DNA of 14,094 bases from assembly GCA_900542945.1 (NCBI GenBank), contig UQPI01000052.1, forward strand, positions 1-14,094, in the 5' to 3' direction. This stretch comes from an uncultured Collinsella sp. (lineage in GTDB: Bacteria > Actinomycetota > Coriobacteriia > Coriobacteriales > Coriobacteriaceae). A model generated the notes under the pieces. That model was not told the origin of the DNA, searched no databases, and saw only the letters and a list, made by a program, of their open reading frames with translations. This document shows positions 6,066 through 12,670 of this stretch, piece by piece (within the stretch, counting starts at the first letter, position 1; every line of letters begins with the position of its first letter). Made by a program: the position numbers and the translations under genes.

Positions 6066-7046
6066 CTACTCAGCCATCTGAGCCTGGACGGCGGTGATGG
6101 CCACGACACCCACGATGTCGTCGGCAGAGCAGCCGCGCGACAGGTCGTTGACCGGCTTGGCGATGCCCTGCAGGATGGGGCCGTAGGCGTCAGCGCCAGC
6201 GAAGCGCTGGACCAGCTTGTAGCCGATGTTGCCTGCCTCGAGGTCGGGGAACACGAGCACGTTGGCCTTACCGGCGACGGAGGAGCCGGGAGCCTTGAGC
6301 TGGGCGACGGTGGGGACGATAGCGGCATCGAGCTGCAGGTCGCCGTCGATGGCGAGCTCGGGTGCCTTCTCCTTGCAGAACTTCACGGCCTCCTGGACCT
6401 TCTTGGCGACCTCGCCACCGGCGGAGCCCATGGTGGAGTAGGAGAGCATGGCCACGTGCGGCTCAACATTGCCCATGAAGGTGGACCAGGAGTGGGCCGA
6501 GGCGATGGCGATCTCGGAGAGCTCGTCGGAGGACGGGTTGATGTTGAGGCCGCAGTCGGCGAAGATCAGCGTGCCGTCGGTACCGAACTGCGGGGTGTCG
6601 GTGCACATCACGAAGAAAGCCGAGACCAGCTTGGTGCCCGGAGCGGTCTTGAGGATCTGCAGCGCGGGGCGCAGGGTGTCGGCGGTGGAGTGGCAGGCGC
6701 CGGAGACCAGGCCGTCGGCGTCGCCCATCTTGACCATCATGGTGCCAAAGTAGGTGGCGTCCATCACCTGGGCACGAGCCTGCTCGATGGTGACGCCCTT
6801 CTTGGCGCGGAGCTCGGCAAACTTCTGCGCGTACTCCTCGTGCTTCTCGGCGTTGCGCGGGTCGATGACGGTGGCGCCGGGAACATCGATCTCGTCGGGG
6901 TTGCCCAGGATGACGAGCTTTGCCAGGCCCTCCTCGATGATTTTGTTTGCCGCGACGATGGTACGCGGATCCTCGCCCTCGGGCAGGACGATCGTCTTAA
7001 GGTCGGCCTTGGCGGCAGACTTCATACGGTTTAGGAAATCGCTCAT
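6066..7046 (-). CDS. pta: Phosphate acetyltransferase
   Basis: A 326-residue short-form phosphotransacetylase (acetyl-CoA + phosphate to acetyl phosphate + CoA), cytoplasmic, with no N-terminal DRTGG/regulatory extension. Signatures include LPEGEDPRT (21-29), DADGLVSGACHSTADTLRP (109-127), LSYSTMGSAGG (201-211) and PVNDLSRGCSADDIV (298-312). With a constant offset of six from the Methanosarcina thermophila enzyme, Ser303-Arg304 and Asp310 correspond to its Ser309-Arg310 and Asp316 active-site residues. The start at 7046 has AAGGAG on the minus strand (7051-7056). It supplies acetyl phosphate to the two acetate kinases but is transcribed toward them, so the pathway is split into separate transcripts. 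The 3' end runs into a very long inverted repeat. Confidence 0.95.
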   Translation of the reverse strand: MSDFLNRMKSAAKADLKTIVLPEGEDPRTIVAANKIIEEGLAKLVILGNPDEIDVPGATVIDPRNAEKHEEYAQKFAELRAKKGVTIEQARAQVMDATYFGTMMVKMGDADGLVSGACHSTADTLRPALQILKTAPGTKLVSAFFVMCTDTPQFGTDGTLIFADCGLNINPSSDELSEIAIASAHSWSTFMGNVEPHVAMLSYSTMGSAGGEVAKKVQEAVKFCKEKAPELAIDGDLQLDAAIVPTVAQLKAPGSSVAGKANVLVFPDLEAGNIGYKLVQRFAGADAYGPILQGIAKPVNDLSRGCSADDIVGVVAITAVQAQMAE

Positions 7047-7098
7047 GATACTCCTTACAAGCGTTTCGCTAAGCTCCAGGCCCTCGGCTGTACACGAA

Positions 7099-7121
7099 TA
7101 AACCCGCTGCTAGCGGGTTTA
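7099..7121 (-). promoter_or_regulatory. Leader hairpin upstream of pta
   Basis: A perfect 10-bp stem (7099-7108 with 7112-7121) has a 3-base loop. Read on the minus strand it ends in TTTATTCG, so it resembles a weak terminator 53 bases before the pta start and could attenuate pta. It could instead stop transcripts coming from the glf side. Confidence 0.4.
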
Positions 7122-7172
7122 CCTTTCAATAATGTACGCCGCGGTGCTTGAGCTTTCCTTGTGTGGCAAGCT

Positions 7173-7199
7173 CATTATAGGACGCAGTAGCGCTATAAT
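7173..7199. promoter_or_regulatory. Paired divergent -10 boxes for pta and glf
   Basis: ATTATAG (7174-7180) and CTATAAT (7193-7199) form a perfect 7-bp dyad. Read outward, each arm is a consensus TATAAT: one on minus toward pta and one on plus toward glf. Neither has a clear -35; each -35 position would overlap the other's -10. Back-to-back, mutually exclusive promoters are a plausible reading. Confidence 0.35.
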
Positions 7200-7234
7200 C
7201 GCTCTGATAAATATGTCTCGACGTATGTTCGAGA

Positions 7235-7264
7235 AAAAGCCCAGTTAAAAAGCGTGTGGCTTTT
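7235..7264 (+). promoter_or_regulatory. Leader hairpin before glf
   Basis: AAAAGCC (7235-7241) pairs with GGCTTTT (7258-7264) immediately before the AAGGAG ribosome site (7268-7273). A weaker CTCGA/TCGAG stem precedes it (7217-7233). A role in glf translation is possible; the stems are short. Confidence 0.25.
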
Positions 7265-7278
7265 GACAAGGAGTATCG

Positions 7279-8481
7279 ATGCAGATTACCTCAGGCCTGC
7301 CTGAAGGCTTTAATGCCGGTGCGTACGACATGATCGTTGTCGGCGCCGGTTATGCCGGTGCCGTTTGCGCCCGCCGTCTTGCCGAAACCATCGGCTATCG
7401 TGTTGCCGTTTTGGAGCGTCGCGGCCACATCGCGGGTAATGCCTACGACTGCACTGACGAGGCCGGAATCCTGGTCCACGAGTACGGTCCGCACATCTAT
7501 CACACTTTTAACGAACGCGTCCATAACTTCCTGTCGCGCTTTACCAAGTGGACGGACTACCAGCACAAGGTGCTCGCCAACATCAACGGCACCCTCATGC
7601 CCGTACCCTTTAACCATGCGAGCCTCAAGCTTGCCTTTGGCGATGAGCGCGGCGAGGAACTGTACCAAAAGCTCGTGGAGACCTTTGGCAAGGACGTCAA
7701 GGTGCCCATTATGGAGCTGCGCAAGAAGAACGACCCGGATCTTGCCGAGGTCGCCGATTATGTCTATGAGAACGTCTTTTTGCATTACACCATGAAGCAG
7801 TGGGGCCAGACGCCCGACCAGATCGACCCCTCGATCACCGGCCGCGTCCCCGTCTTTGTGGGCGATGACGATCGCTACTTCCCGCAGGCTCCTTTCCAGG
7901 GCATGCCGCAGGACGGCTATACCGCGCTGTTCGAGCATATGCTCGATCACGATCTGATCGACGTATTCTGTGACGTAGACGCCCGCGACCTCTTTGAAAT
8001 CGACGAGACCACCGTCAAGATCGACGGCAAGGTCTATGGTGGCGAGATCGTTTATACCGGTCCGCTCGATGAGCTGTTCAACCTCGACCTGGGCGCTCTG
8101 CCGTACCGTACGCTCGATATGAAGTTCGAGACGCTCGATATGGACCAGTTCCAGCCTGTGGGCACCGTCAATTACACCACGAGCGAGGATTACACGCGTA
8201 TCACCGAGTTCAAGAACATGACTGGTCAGGTCCTGCCCGGCAAGACCACCATCATGAAGGAGTACTCCAAGGCCTATACGCCCGGCTCGGGCGAGACGCC
8301 GTACTACGCCATTCTTGAGCCCGAGAACCGTGAGCTCTACGAGCGCTATCTTGAGCGCGTCCAGAACCTGACGAACTTCCACCCGGTGGGTCGTCTGGCT
8401 GAGTATCGTTACTACGATATGGACGCCGTGACCAATTCTGCCCTCGATCTTTCGGATGAGATTATCGCCTGCCATGCATAA
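7279..8481 (+). CDS. glf: UDP-galactopyranose mutase
   Basis: A 400-residue FAD flavoenzyme that interconverts UDP-galactopyranose and UDP-galactofuranose, the donor for galactofuranose in cell-surface glycans. The N-terminal Rossmann motif is VVGAGYAGAVCARRLAE (20-36), followed by LERRGHIAGNAYD, the FAD-binding segment of this family. Also seen are the family block HEYGPHIYHT and the C-terminal GRLAEYRYYDMDAV that closes the active site. Length is normal for bacterial Glf. The start at ATG 7279 has AAGGAG at 7268-7273. The stop codon overlaps the start of the next gene, a glycosyltransferase, so the two are co-translated and probably serve the same polysaccharide. Confidence 0.96.
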   Translation: MQITSGLPEGFNAGAYDMIVVGAGYAGAVCARRLAETIGYRVAVLERRGHIAGNAYDCTDEAGILVHEYGPHIYHTFNERVHNFLSRFTKWTDYQHKVLANINGTLMPVPFNHASLKLAFGDERGEELYQKLVETFGKDVKVPIMELRKKNDPDLAEVADYVYENVFLHYTMKQWGQTPDQIDPSITGRVPVFVGDDDRYFPQAPFQGMPQDGYTALFEHMLDHDLIDVFCDVDARDLFEIDETTVKIDGKVYGGEIVYTGPLDELFNLDLGALPYRTLDMKFETLDMDQFQPVGTVNYTTSEDYTRITEFKNMTGQVLPGKTTIMKEYSKAYTPGSGETPYYAILEPENRELYERYLERVQNLTNFHPVGRLAEYRYYDMDAVTNSALDLSDEIIACHA

Positions 8482-9505
8482 AGTCATAACATTCGGTATT
8501 CCCTCATATAACGCCGCCAAGGACATGGACCATTGCATCACCTCCATCTTGGAGGGGAGCAATTACGCCACCGATATCGAGATTATCGTGGTGGATGACG
8601 GCTCCAAGGACGAGACGGCCGCCAAGGCCGACGAGTGGGAGGCCCGTTATCCCGGAATCATCCGCGCGGTGCACCAGGAGAATGGCGGCCACGGTATCGC
8701 CGTCCTCTCGGGCCTGCGCGAGGCACAGGGCACCTACTATAAGGTCGTTGACTCGGACGACTGGCTCGACGGTGCGGCGCTCTCGACCATGCTTTCGATT
8801 CTGCGTGGCTTTGAGGAGCGCGACCAGCGCGTCGACCTGTTTATCTCGAACTACGTGTACGAGAAGGTTTACGAGGGCACGCATACCGCTATTGGCTACA
8901 AGTTTGCCCTTCCGCGCAAAAAGATTTTCTCTTGGGACCAGATCGGGCACTTCCGTCCCGATCAGAACCTGCTCATGCACAGCCTGTGCTATCGCACCGA
9001 CGTACTGCGCGAGTCCAATCTGCCTATGCCGGCACACACGTTCTACGTGGATAATATCTACGCATACGTGCCGCTGCCGCGCTGCAAGACCATGTACTAC
9101 GCCGACATCGACCTCTATCGCTACTTTATCGGTCGCGAGGGCCAGAGCGTCAATGAGGCCACGATGGTCAAGCGCCTGGGTCAGCAGTTCCGCGTAACGC
9201 GCATCATGATGGAATCGTTCCACCTGTACCAGGACGTTGAGTCCTCGCGTCTGCGTTCGTACATGATGGGCTACTTCACCATGATGATGGCGATTTGCTC
9301 GGTGCTCACCAAGCTTTCCGAGGAAGATTGTGCCGATGAGCGCCTGAAGACGTTGTGGAAGGACCTGAAGGAGTACGACGAGCGCATGTATCGTCGCGCT
9401 CGCTACGGCGTGGTTGGATTCTTTACCAACCTGCATGGACGGGCCGGAGACAAAACCACACTCGGCCTATACCGTCTTGCCTCAAAGATCTTCAAATTCA
9501 ACTAG
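8474..9505 (+). CDS. Family 2 glycosyltransferase
   Basis: A 343-residue GT-A fold, GT2-family glycosyltransferase. It opens with ITFGIPSYNAAKDM, has the nucleotide-binding strand IEIIVVDDGSKDET (about 36-49) and the metal-binding DSDDW (93-97), the usual DXD element. The remaining C-terminal half is rich in Tyr, Arg and Met, ends in a basic segment and has no clear membrane anchor, so it is likely cytoplasmic or peripheral. ATG 8474 overlaps glf by eight bases and gives the normal N-terminus; ATG 8456, in frame, would add six residues, and neither has a strong ribosome site, which fits translational coupling. Pairing with glf suggests a role in galactofuranose-containing surface glycan, but donor and acceptor cannot be read from sequence. 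Confidence 0.9.
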   Translation: MHKVITFGIPSYNAAKDMDHCITSILEGSNYATDIEIIVVDDGSKDETAAKADEWEARYPGIIRAVHQENGGHGIAVLSGLREAQGTYYKVVDSDDWLDGAALSTMLSILRGFEERDQRVDLFISNYVYEKVYEGTHTAIGYKFALPRKKIFSWDQIGHFRPDQNLLMHSLCYRTDVLRESNLPMPAHTFYVDNIYAYVPLPRCKTMYYADIDLYRYFIGREGQSVNEATMVKRLGQQFRVTRIMMESFHLYQDVESSRLRSYMMGYFTMMMAICSVLTKLSEEDCADERLKTLWKDLKEYDERMYRRARYGVVGFFTNLHGRAGDKTTLGLYRLASKIFKFN

Positions 9506-9537
9506 CTGCTGAGTAATCGCTGCTGATAGGTTGACTG

Positions 9538-9647
9538 GGCCCCTTGGCCTTTAGTTTGCTACTGCGAACAGTCCTGCTCGCACGGAAAGCACATTAAGTG
9601 CTTTCCGGCTCGTGCGGAACTTGTATCAAACTAAAGGCCAAGGGGCC
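9538..9647. repeat. 110-bp inverted repeat with nested central hairpin
   Basis: The outer arms are a perfect 21-bp inverted repeat (9538-9558 with 9627-9647; the left arm begins GGCCCCTTGGCC). At the centre GGAAAGCAC (9584-9592) pairs perfectly with GTGCTTTCC (9598-9606) around ATTAA, and GCACG/CGTGC flank it. It starts 33 bases after the glycosyltransferase stop. Neither strand has a T-run after the stem, so it is not an ordinary intrinsic terminator. Confidence 0.8.
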
Positions 9648-9791
9648 TCTGCTATAAGAATCGATTGTCAGATTGTCTGAATTTGAAGATCTTAGACGCG
9701 CGGTACACAGGGGCCTGGGCTGAAAAGAATAAGGTTGGAAGTCGGTCGGAGGCGGGCGGACGTTACGTTTGTCGCGAGTTCCGCATGCAAA
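9648..9791. other. Non-coding stretch with possible extended -10
   Basis: The gap from 9506 to 9879 has no supportable gene. After the long inverted repeat, TGCTATAAG (9650-9658) resembles an extended -10 box reading +, but its -35 region is poor. The sequence between it and the hairpin at 9792 does not match any RNA class I recognise. Confidence 0.3.
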
Positions 9792-9814
9792 GAAGGCCAC
9801 TTAATGTGGCCTTC
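9792..9814. terminator. Hairpin, probably terminator of the P1 peptidase gene
   Basis: GAAGGCCAC (9792-9800) pairs perfectly with GTGGCCTTC (9806-9814) around TTAAT. On minus it is followed by TTTGC and lies 66 bases beyond the peptidase stop codon. On plus the tail is GTCTTG. Both T-runs are short, so it may be bidirectional and modest in strength. Confidence 0.5.
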
Positions 9815-9879
9815 GTCTTGCATAGGACTGTAGAGCAACAAACATAACCAAGACCTGCCGGGCAACCGGACGAGTTAGT

Positions 9880-10881
9880 TTACTTCGCGGCACCCGGGAT
9901 GCCGTGGGAGGTTTTGGCGGTTTTGGCTCCGTTTACGATGGCGGTCTGTAGGGCCCTTACGGCGAGCATGCCCAGCAGGTCTAGGGGTACGGCGGCGCTT
10001 GTCTGAGCGTCTAGTTTGCCGCTGGCGAGGGTGTAGATGGTGTCGCCGTCGTTGGTGGTGTGTGTGGGGCGGATGGCGTGCGCATAGGCGTCTGCCGCCA
10101 TCTGGGAGACCTTGGTGGCCTGAGCTTTAGTGAGCTCAACGTTGGTGACGATGCAGCTGATGGTGGTGTTGGTGCGGTCGAGCGGCATTTGCATGGAGCC
10201 GGCGGCGGCAAAGGCTGCGAGCTCCATGTCGACGATCTGGTCGCTATCGGCTGCGGCGCGCATGCCGGCTACCCACTCGCCCGTGGTCGGGTCGACGACG
10301 TTGCCGCAGGCGTTGACCGAGACCACGGCACCCACCTTAACAGGGCCGAGTGCCACGGCGGCAGCGCCCAGGCCGGCCTTCATGCAGGTGGCGGGGCCCA
10401 TGAGCTTGCCCACGGTGGCACCGGTGCCGGCACCTACATTGCCCTGCTCGAGCGTGGTGGGGGTGTTGTCGAGCGCCTCGCGCACAGCGGAGATGCCAGC
10501 CTCAATGTCGGGGCGTACGGCGGGGTCGCCAAAGGCGAGGTCGAAGATGCAGCTGGAGCACACGATGGGCACCTGCGTGGGGCCGACGGGCAGACCAATG
10601 CCGCGGCTCTCGAGTTCGCGGGCCACGCCGCTTGCAGCCTCGAGGCCAAAGGCCGATCCGCCCGAAAGGCAGACGGCGTGGACCTTATCGACGGTGTTTT
10701 CGGGACGCAGCAGGTCGGTCTCACGCGAAGCGGGGGCGCCACCACGTACGTCAACGCCACCGGTGGCACCCTCGGGCGCCACGATTACGGTGCAGCCGGT
10801 GCCAGCCTCCTCGTCCGTATAGTTGCCAAAGCAAAAGCCATCGACATTGCAAACATCGATGGCTTCGAGCAGTGTGTCCAT
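9880..10881 (-). CDS. P1 family peptidase (S58, DmpA/NylC-like)
   Basis: A 333-residue N-terminal-nucleophile hydrolase of the DmpA (L-aminopeptidase/D-esterase) and NylC superfamily. Family blocks are visible: LSGGSAFGLEAASGV (72-86), GNVGAGTGATVGK (147-159), VNACGNVVDPTTGEW (189-203) and TNTTIS (237-242). The Asn238-Thr239 bond in NTT matches the self-cleavage site that frees the catalytic Thr in NylC-type members, so the product should split into subunits of about 238 and 95 residues. The start at ATG 10881 is set by AGGAG on minus just upstream (about 10887-10891); an open frame continues upstream but overlaps maf and has no family resemblance. Physiological substrate is unknown. It lies downstream of maf on the same strand but behind a probable terminator, so it may be separately transcribed. 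Confidence 0.9.
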   Translation of the reverse strand: MDTLLEAIDVCNVDGFCFGNYTDEEAGTGCTVIVAPEGATGGVDVRGGAPASRETDLLRPENTVDKVHAVCLSGGSAFGLEAASGVARELESRGIGLPVGPTQVPIVCSSCIFDLAFGDPAVRPDIEAGISAVREALDNTPTTLEQGNVGAGTGATVGKLMGPATCMKAGLGAAAVALGPVKVGAVVSVNACGNVVDPTTGEWVAGMRAAADSDQIVDMELAAFAAAGSMQMPLDRTNTTISCIVTNVELTKAQATKVSQMAADAYAHAIRPTHTTNDGDTIYTLASGKLDAQTSAAVPLDLLGMLAVRALQTAIVNGAKTAKTSHGIPGAAK

Positions 10882-10903
10882 GTTTTCTCCTATCGGTTTT
10901 CCG

Positions 10904-10920
10904 CCGGGCCTTATGCCCGG
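10904..10920. promoter_or_regulatory. Small hairpin before the P1 peptidase gene
   Basis: CCGGGC (10904-10909) pairs with GCCCGG (10915-10920) around CTTAT, 23 bases upstream of the peptidase start on minus. It has no T-run, so a leader structure is more likely than a terminator. Confidence 0.3.
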
Positions 10921-10944
10921 TCGGGATCCGTACGGTACGGCAAA

Positions 10945-10973
10945 ATTGTAGGCGCTGGGGGATAACCAGCGCC
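10945..10973 (-). terminator. Terminator of the DJ-1/maf operon
   Basis: GGCGCTGG (10951-10958) and CCAGCGCC (10966-10973) form a perfect 8-bp stem with a 7-base loop. It starts nine bases after the maf stop codon. On minus the stem is followed by TACAATTTTG, a moderate T-rich tail that also contains a TACAAT -10-like box for the next gene. Confidence 0.55.
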
Positions 10974-10981
10974 AGATGCAA

Positions 10982-11563
10982 TTACGAGAGTTTTTGAATC
11001 GCGCGTGCGACGCGAGCGATGGGCAAGCCCACCACGTTGTAGAAGTCACCCGAAATATCGTGCACGAGCATGCGTCCTCCTGTGCCCTGAATGCCGTAGG
11101 CGCCGGCCTTGTCCATGGGCTCACGCGAGGCGACGTAGTGCTCGATCTGCTCGTCGGTGAGCTCGTAGAACGTCACGTCGGTCACATCGACAAAGGACAG
11201 GCTCTCGGCGGCATGTGGGGCGGCCGTATCGCCTGCCTTAACGATGCAGACGCCGGTTGCGACCTGGTGCGTGCGGCCCGAAAGCTCACGGAGCATGGTA
11301 CGCGCCTCGTCCTCGGTTGCCGGCTTGCCCAGAATCTTGCCGTCAAAGGTGACGATGGTGTCGGCCGCGACCGTCAGCTCATTGGGCTCGGCATGCTCGG
11401 CGGCAACGGCGGCGGCTTTGGCGCGTGCTAAGCGTTCAACGAGCGTAAGCGGGGCCTCGCCATCAAACGGCGTTTCGTCGATATCGGCAGGAATGATGCG
11501 AATGTCATAGCCCGCCTCGCGCATCAACTCGATGCGGCGCGGTGATTGCGAAGCCAAAATCAT
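10982..11563 (-). CDS. maf: Maf-like nucleoside triphosphate pyrophosphatase
   Basis: A 193-residue Maf/Ham1-superfamily house-cleaning enzyme that hydrolyses nucleoside triphosphates to monophosphates and pyrophosphate. The hallmark motifs are LASQSPRR (3-10) for substrate phosphates, AADTIV (66-71) with the catalytic Asp68, and DKAGAYGIQG (151-160) followed by SGDFYNVVGLP. The DKAG form is that of the YhdE-type dTTP/UTP pyrophosphatases rather than the YceF type, an assignment by motif only. Its start codon overlaps the stop of the upstream DJ-1 gene as ATGA (11560-11563), so translation is coupled and no separate ribosome site is needed. The operon ends at a hairpin nine bases beyond the stop. 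Confidence 0.94.
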   Translation of the reverse strand: MILASQSPRRIELMREAGYDIRIIPADIDETPFDGEAPLTLVERLARAKAAAVAAEHAEPNELTVAADTIVTFDGKILGKPATEDEARTMLRELSGRTHQVATGVCIVKAGDTAAPHAAESLSFVDVTDVTFYELTDEQIEHYVASREPMDKAGAYGIQGTGGRMLVHDISGDFYNVVGLPIARVARAIQKLS

Positions 11564-12102
11564 AGCTGAATGCCCTCGGCGACCTTCTCGACGGCCTTGT
11601 CGCCGGCGAGTGTGCGCAGCAGCTCAAGCGCAAAGGGGAGCGACTGGGCCATGCCGCTGGCGGTGATGATGTTGCCGTCTTGCGTAACCTTCTCGCCGGT
11701 ATAGGCGCCTTCGGGGAAGCTTTTCTCAAAGCCAGGGAAGCACGTGGCCTGGCGCCCCTCGAGTAGGTCGAGCTCGCCCAGGATAAACGGGGCGGCGCAG
11801 ATGGCGGCAACGTGCTTGGTCGCGGCGAACTCGCAGACTACGTCGCAGACGCGCTGATCGGCGCGCAGGTTGGTGGCACCGGGCAGGCCGCCGGGCAGCA
11901 CGACGCAGTCGTACTCGTCAAAGTTGATCTCATCAAAGAGCGCATCGCAGGTCACGGGGATCTGCAGCGAGCTTACGACCTCACGCGTGGGCATGATCGA
12001 GACGAGCGTGGCACGCACGCCGCCGCGACGCATGACATCGACCATGGTCAAGCATTCAATAGTTTCAAAGCCATCGGCGGCGAGAACGGCAACGCTGGGC
12101 AT
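11560..12102 (-). CDS. DJ-1/PfpI family protein
   Basis: A 180-residue protein of the DJ-1/ThiJ/PfpI superfamily, cytoplasmic stress proteins described as chaperones or glyoxalase/deglycase-type enzymes; the exact activity is debated. The nucleophile elbow is AAICAAPFILGELDLL with Cys102 the expected reactive cysteine. Glu13 in DGFETIE is the acidic residue that normally contacts it, and VVLPGGLPGATNL (67-79) is the standard glycine loop. I chose ATG 12102 over ATG 12126 because AAAGGAG (minus, 12109-12115) sits five bases before it and family members begin directly with the VAVLAADGFE strand. It is the first gene of a two-gene operon with maf. A 23-bp perfect hairpin with a T-run lies 85 bases upstream. 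Confidence 0.92.
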   Translation of the reverse strand: MPSVAVLAADGFETIECLTMVDVMRRGGVRATLVSIMPTREVVSSLQIPVTCDALFDEINFDEYDCVVLPGGLPGATNLRADQRVCDVVCEFAATKHVAAICAAPFILGELDLLEGRQATCFPGFEKSFPEGAYTGEKVTQDGNIITASGMAQSLPFALELLRTLAGDKAVEKVAEGIQL

Positions 12103-12192
12103 GAGGGCTCCTTTCATGGGCGGCATACAATTAGCCGTCTTATACCCCGAAGACCTCCGCTTGCCACGCTCGATTTTCCATTGTTTAAAAAG

Positions 12193-12246
12193 GGACGGGG
12201 CTATTTTAGCTACCCCACTTGCAGGGTAGCTAAAATAGCCCCGTCC
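12193..12246 (-). repeat. Perfect 23-bp inverted repeat, terminator-like on minus
   Basis: Arms 12193-12215 and 12224-12246 are exact reverse complements over 23 bp (left arm begins GGACGGGGCTATTTTAGC) with the 8-base loop CACTTGCA. On minus the stem is followed after one base by five T (12187-12191), so it can act as a terminator or attenuator upstream of the DJ-1/maf operon. TAGCTACCCT recurs just outside the stem at 12251-12260. Confidence 0.8.
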
Positions 12247-12281
12247 GAATTAGCTACCCTCACCCATCCTCAACAATCTCA

Positions 12282-12326
12282 ATCTGTAACATCTAGACCC
12301 ACTTTTGACCCCTAACTGTTACAGAT
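12282..12326. repeat. Stem-loop repeat unit, copy 1
   Basis: ATCTGTAAC (12282-12290) and GTTACAGAT (12318-12326) form a perfect 9-bp inverted repeat enclosing 27 bases. The left side continues ATCTA and the right side is preceded by ACT, exactly as in copy 2. Both copies are followed by AAGACA or GAGACA and, further on, ACCGCCCCG, so the duplicated segment is longer than the stem-loop. Confidence 0.75.
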
Positions 12327-12362
12327 CAAGACAAACGGAAACCGCCCCGACAAAACGTCTAA

Positions 12363-12407
12363 ATCTGTAACATCTACGGACCAAAACCGGGTCTTACTGT
12401 TACAGAT
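12363..12407. repeat. Stem-loop repeat unit, copy 2
   Basis: This has the same outer arms as copy 1 (12363-12371 with 12399-12407), the same 45-base size and lies 81 bases further on. The interior differs and has its own GACC/GGTC pairing, and GTCT/AGAC extends the stem outward (12357-12360, 12410-12413). Conserved arms with a variable interior suggest that structure, not sequence, is kept. Confidence 0.75.
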
Positions 12408-12496
12408 CGAGACAGCCCCCAACAGCACCGCCCCGTTCGGGGAAACGACCGCTACAGGTACGGCGGGCAGAGGCTCACTTTTTTCTTCGGTTTTTC

Positions 12497-12526
12497 TTGA
12501 CGGAATCTCACCTGTTGTAGTACTTT
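12497..12526 (+). promoter_or_regulatory. Candidate promoter of the EamA leader
   Basis: TTGACG (12497-12502) is a good -35; TACTTT (12521-12526) at 18-base spacing is a weak -10. It is the only plausible + promoter I see between the stem-loop repeats and the terminator at 12576. No sharper assignment is possible by eye. Confidence 0.3.
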
Positions 12527-12575
12527 GTCCCAGTCTAAAAACGCGTGGACTTTTCTGGGCGCTAGCCACCTTTTT

Positions 12576-12611
12576 GCCACGCAACCGAGCAGTCGGTTGC
12601 GTGGCTTTTTT
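12576..12611 (+). terminator. Strong intrinsic terminator in the EamA leader
   Basis: A perfect 12-bp stem (12576-12587 with 12594-12605) with loop AGCAGT is followed by six T (12606-12611). No + gene ends upstream of it, so it terminates either a short leader (attenuation of the EamA gene at 12729) or a small RNA. GCGTGG (12543-12548) can pair with CCACGC inside its left arm (12577-12582). Confidence 0.85.
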
Positions 12612-12670
12612 CGTCTTGGCAGCAGGTACCACATGCACCGCCAGAAGACCGCACGAGCCCACCTTCCGAC

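Noticed and set aside
5639..6097. 152-codon + frame between ackA and pta
   Set aside because: It crosses the 62-nt repeats and the long inverted repeat and runs into antisense pta; it has no ribosome site and no recognisable domain.
9594..9847. Short frames on both strands in the glf-peptidase gap
   Set aside because: They overlap the long inverted repeat or the terminator hairpin and lack ribosome sites and homology.
10882..11124. Upstream extension of the P1 peptidase frame
   Set aside because: The extension overlaps maf, has no family similarity, and a good ribosome site precedes ATG 10881.
12282..12407. CRISPR-like array
   Set aside because: There are only two units, each itself an inverted repeat with a diverged interior; there is no repeat-spacer pattern and no cas gene. 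The 62-nt repeats at 5589-5774 fail for the same reason.
12529..12611. T-box or known riboswitch in the EamA leader
   Set aside because: No T-box sequence or specifier layout is visible and I cannot match the helices to any known class; only an attenuator-like arrangement is supported.
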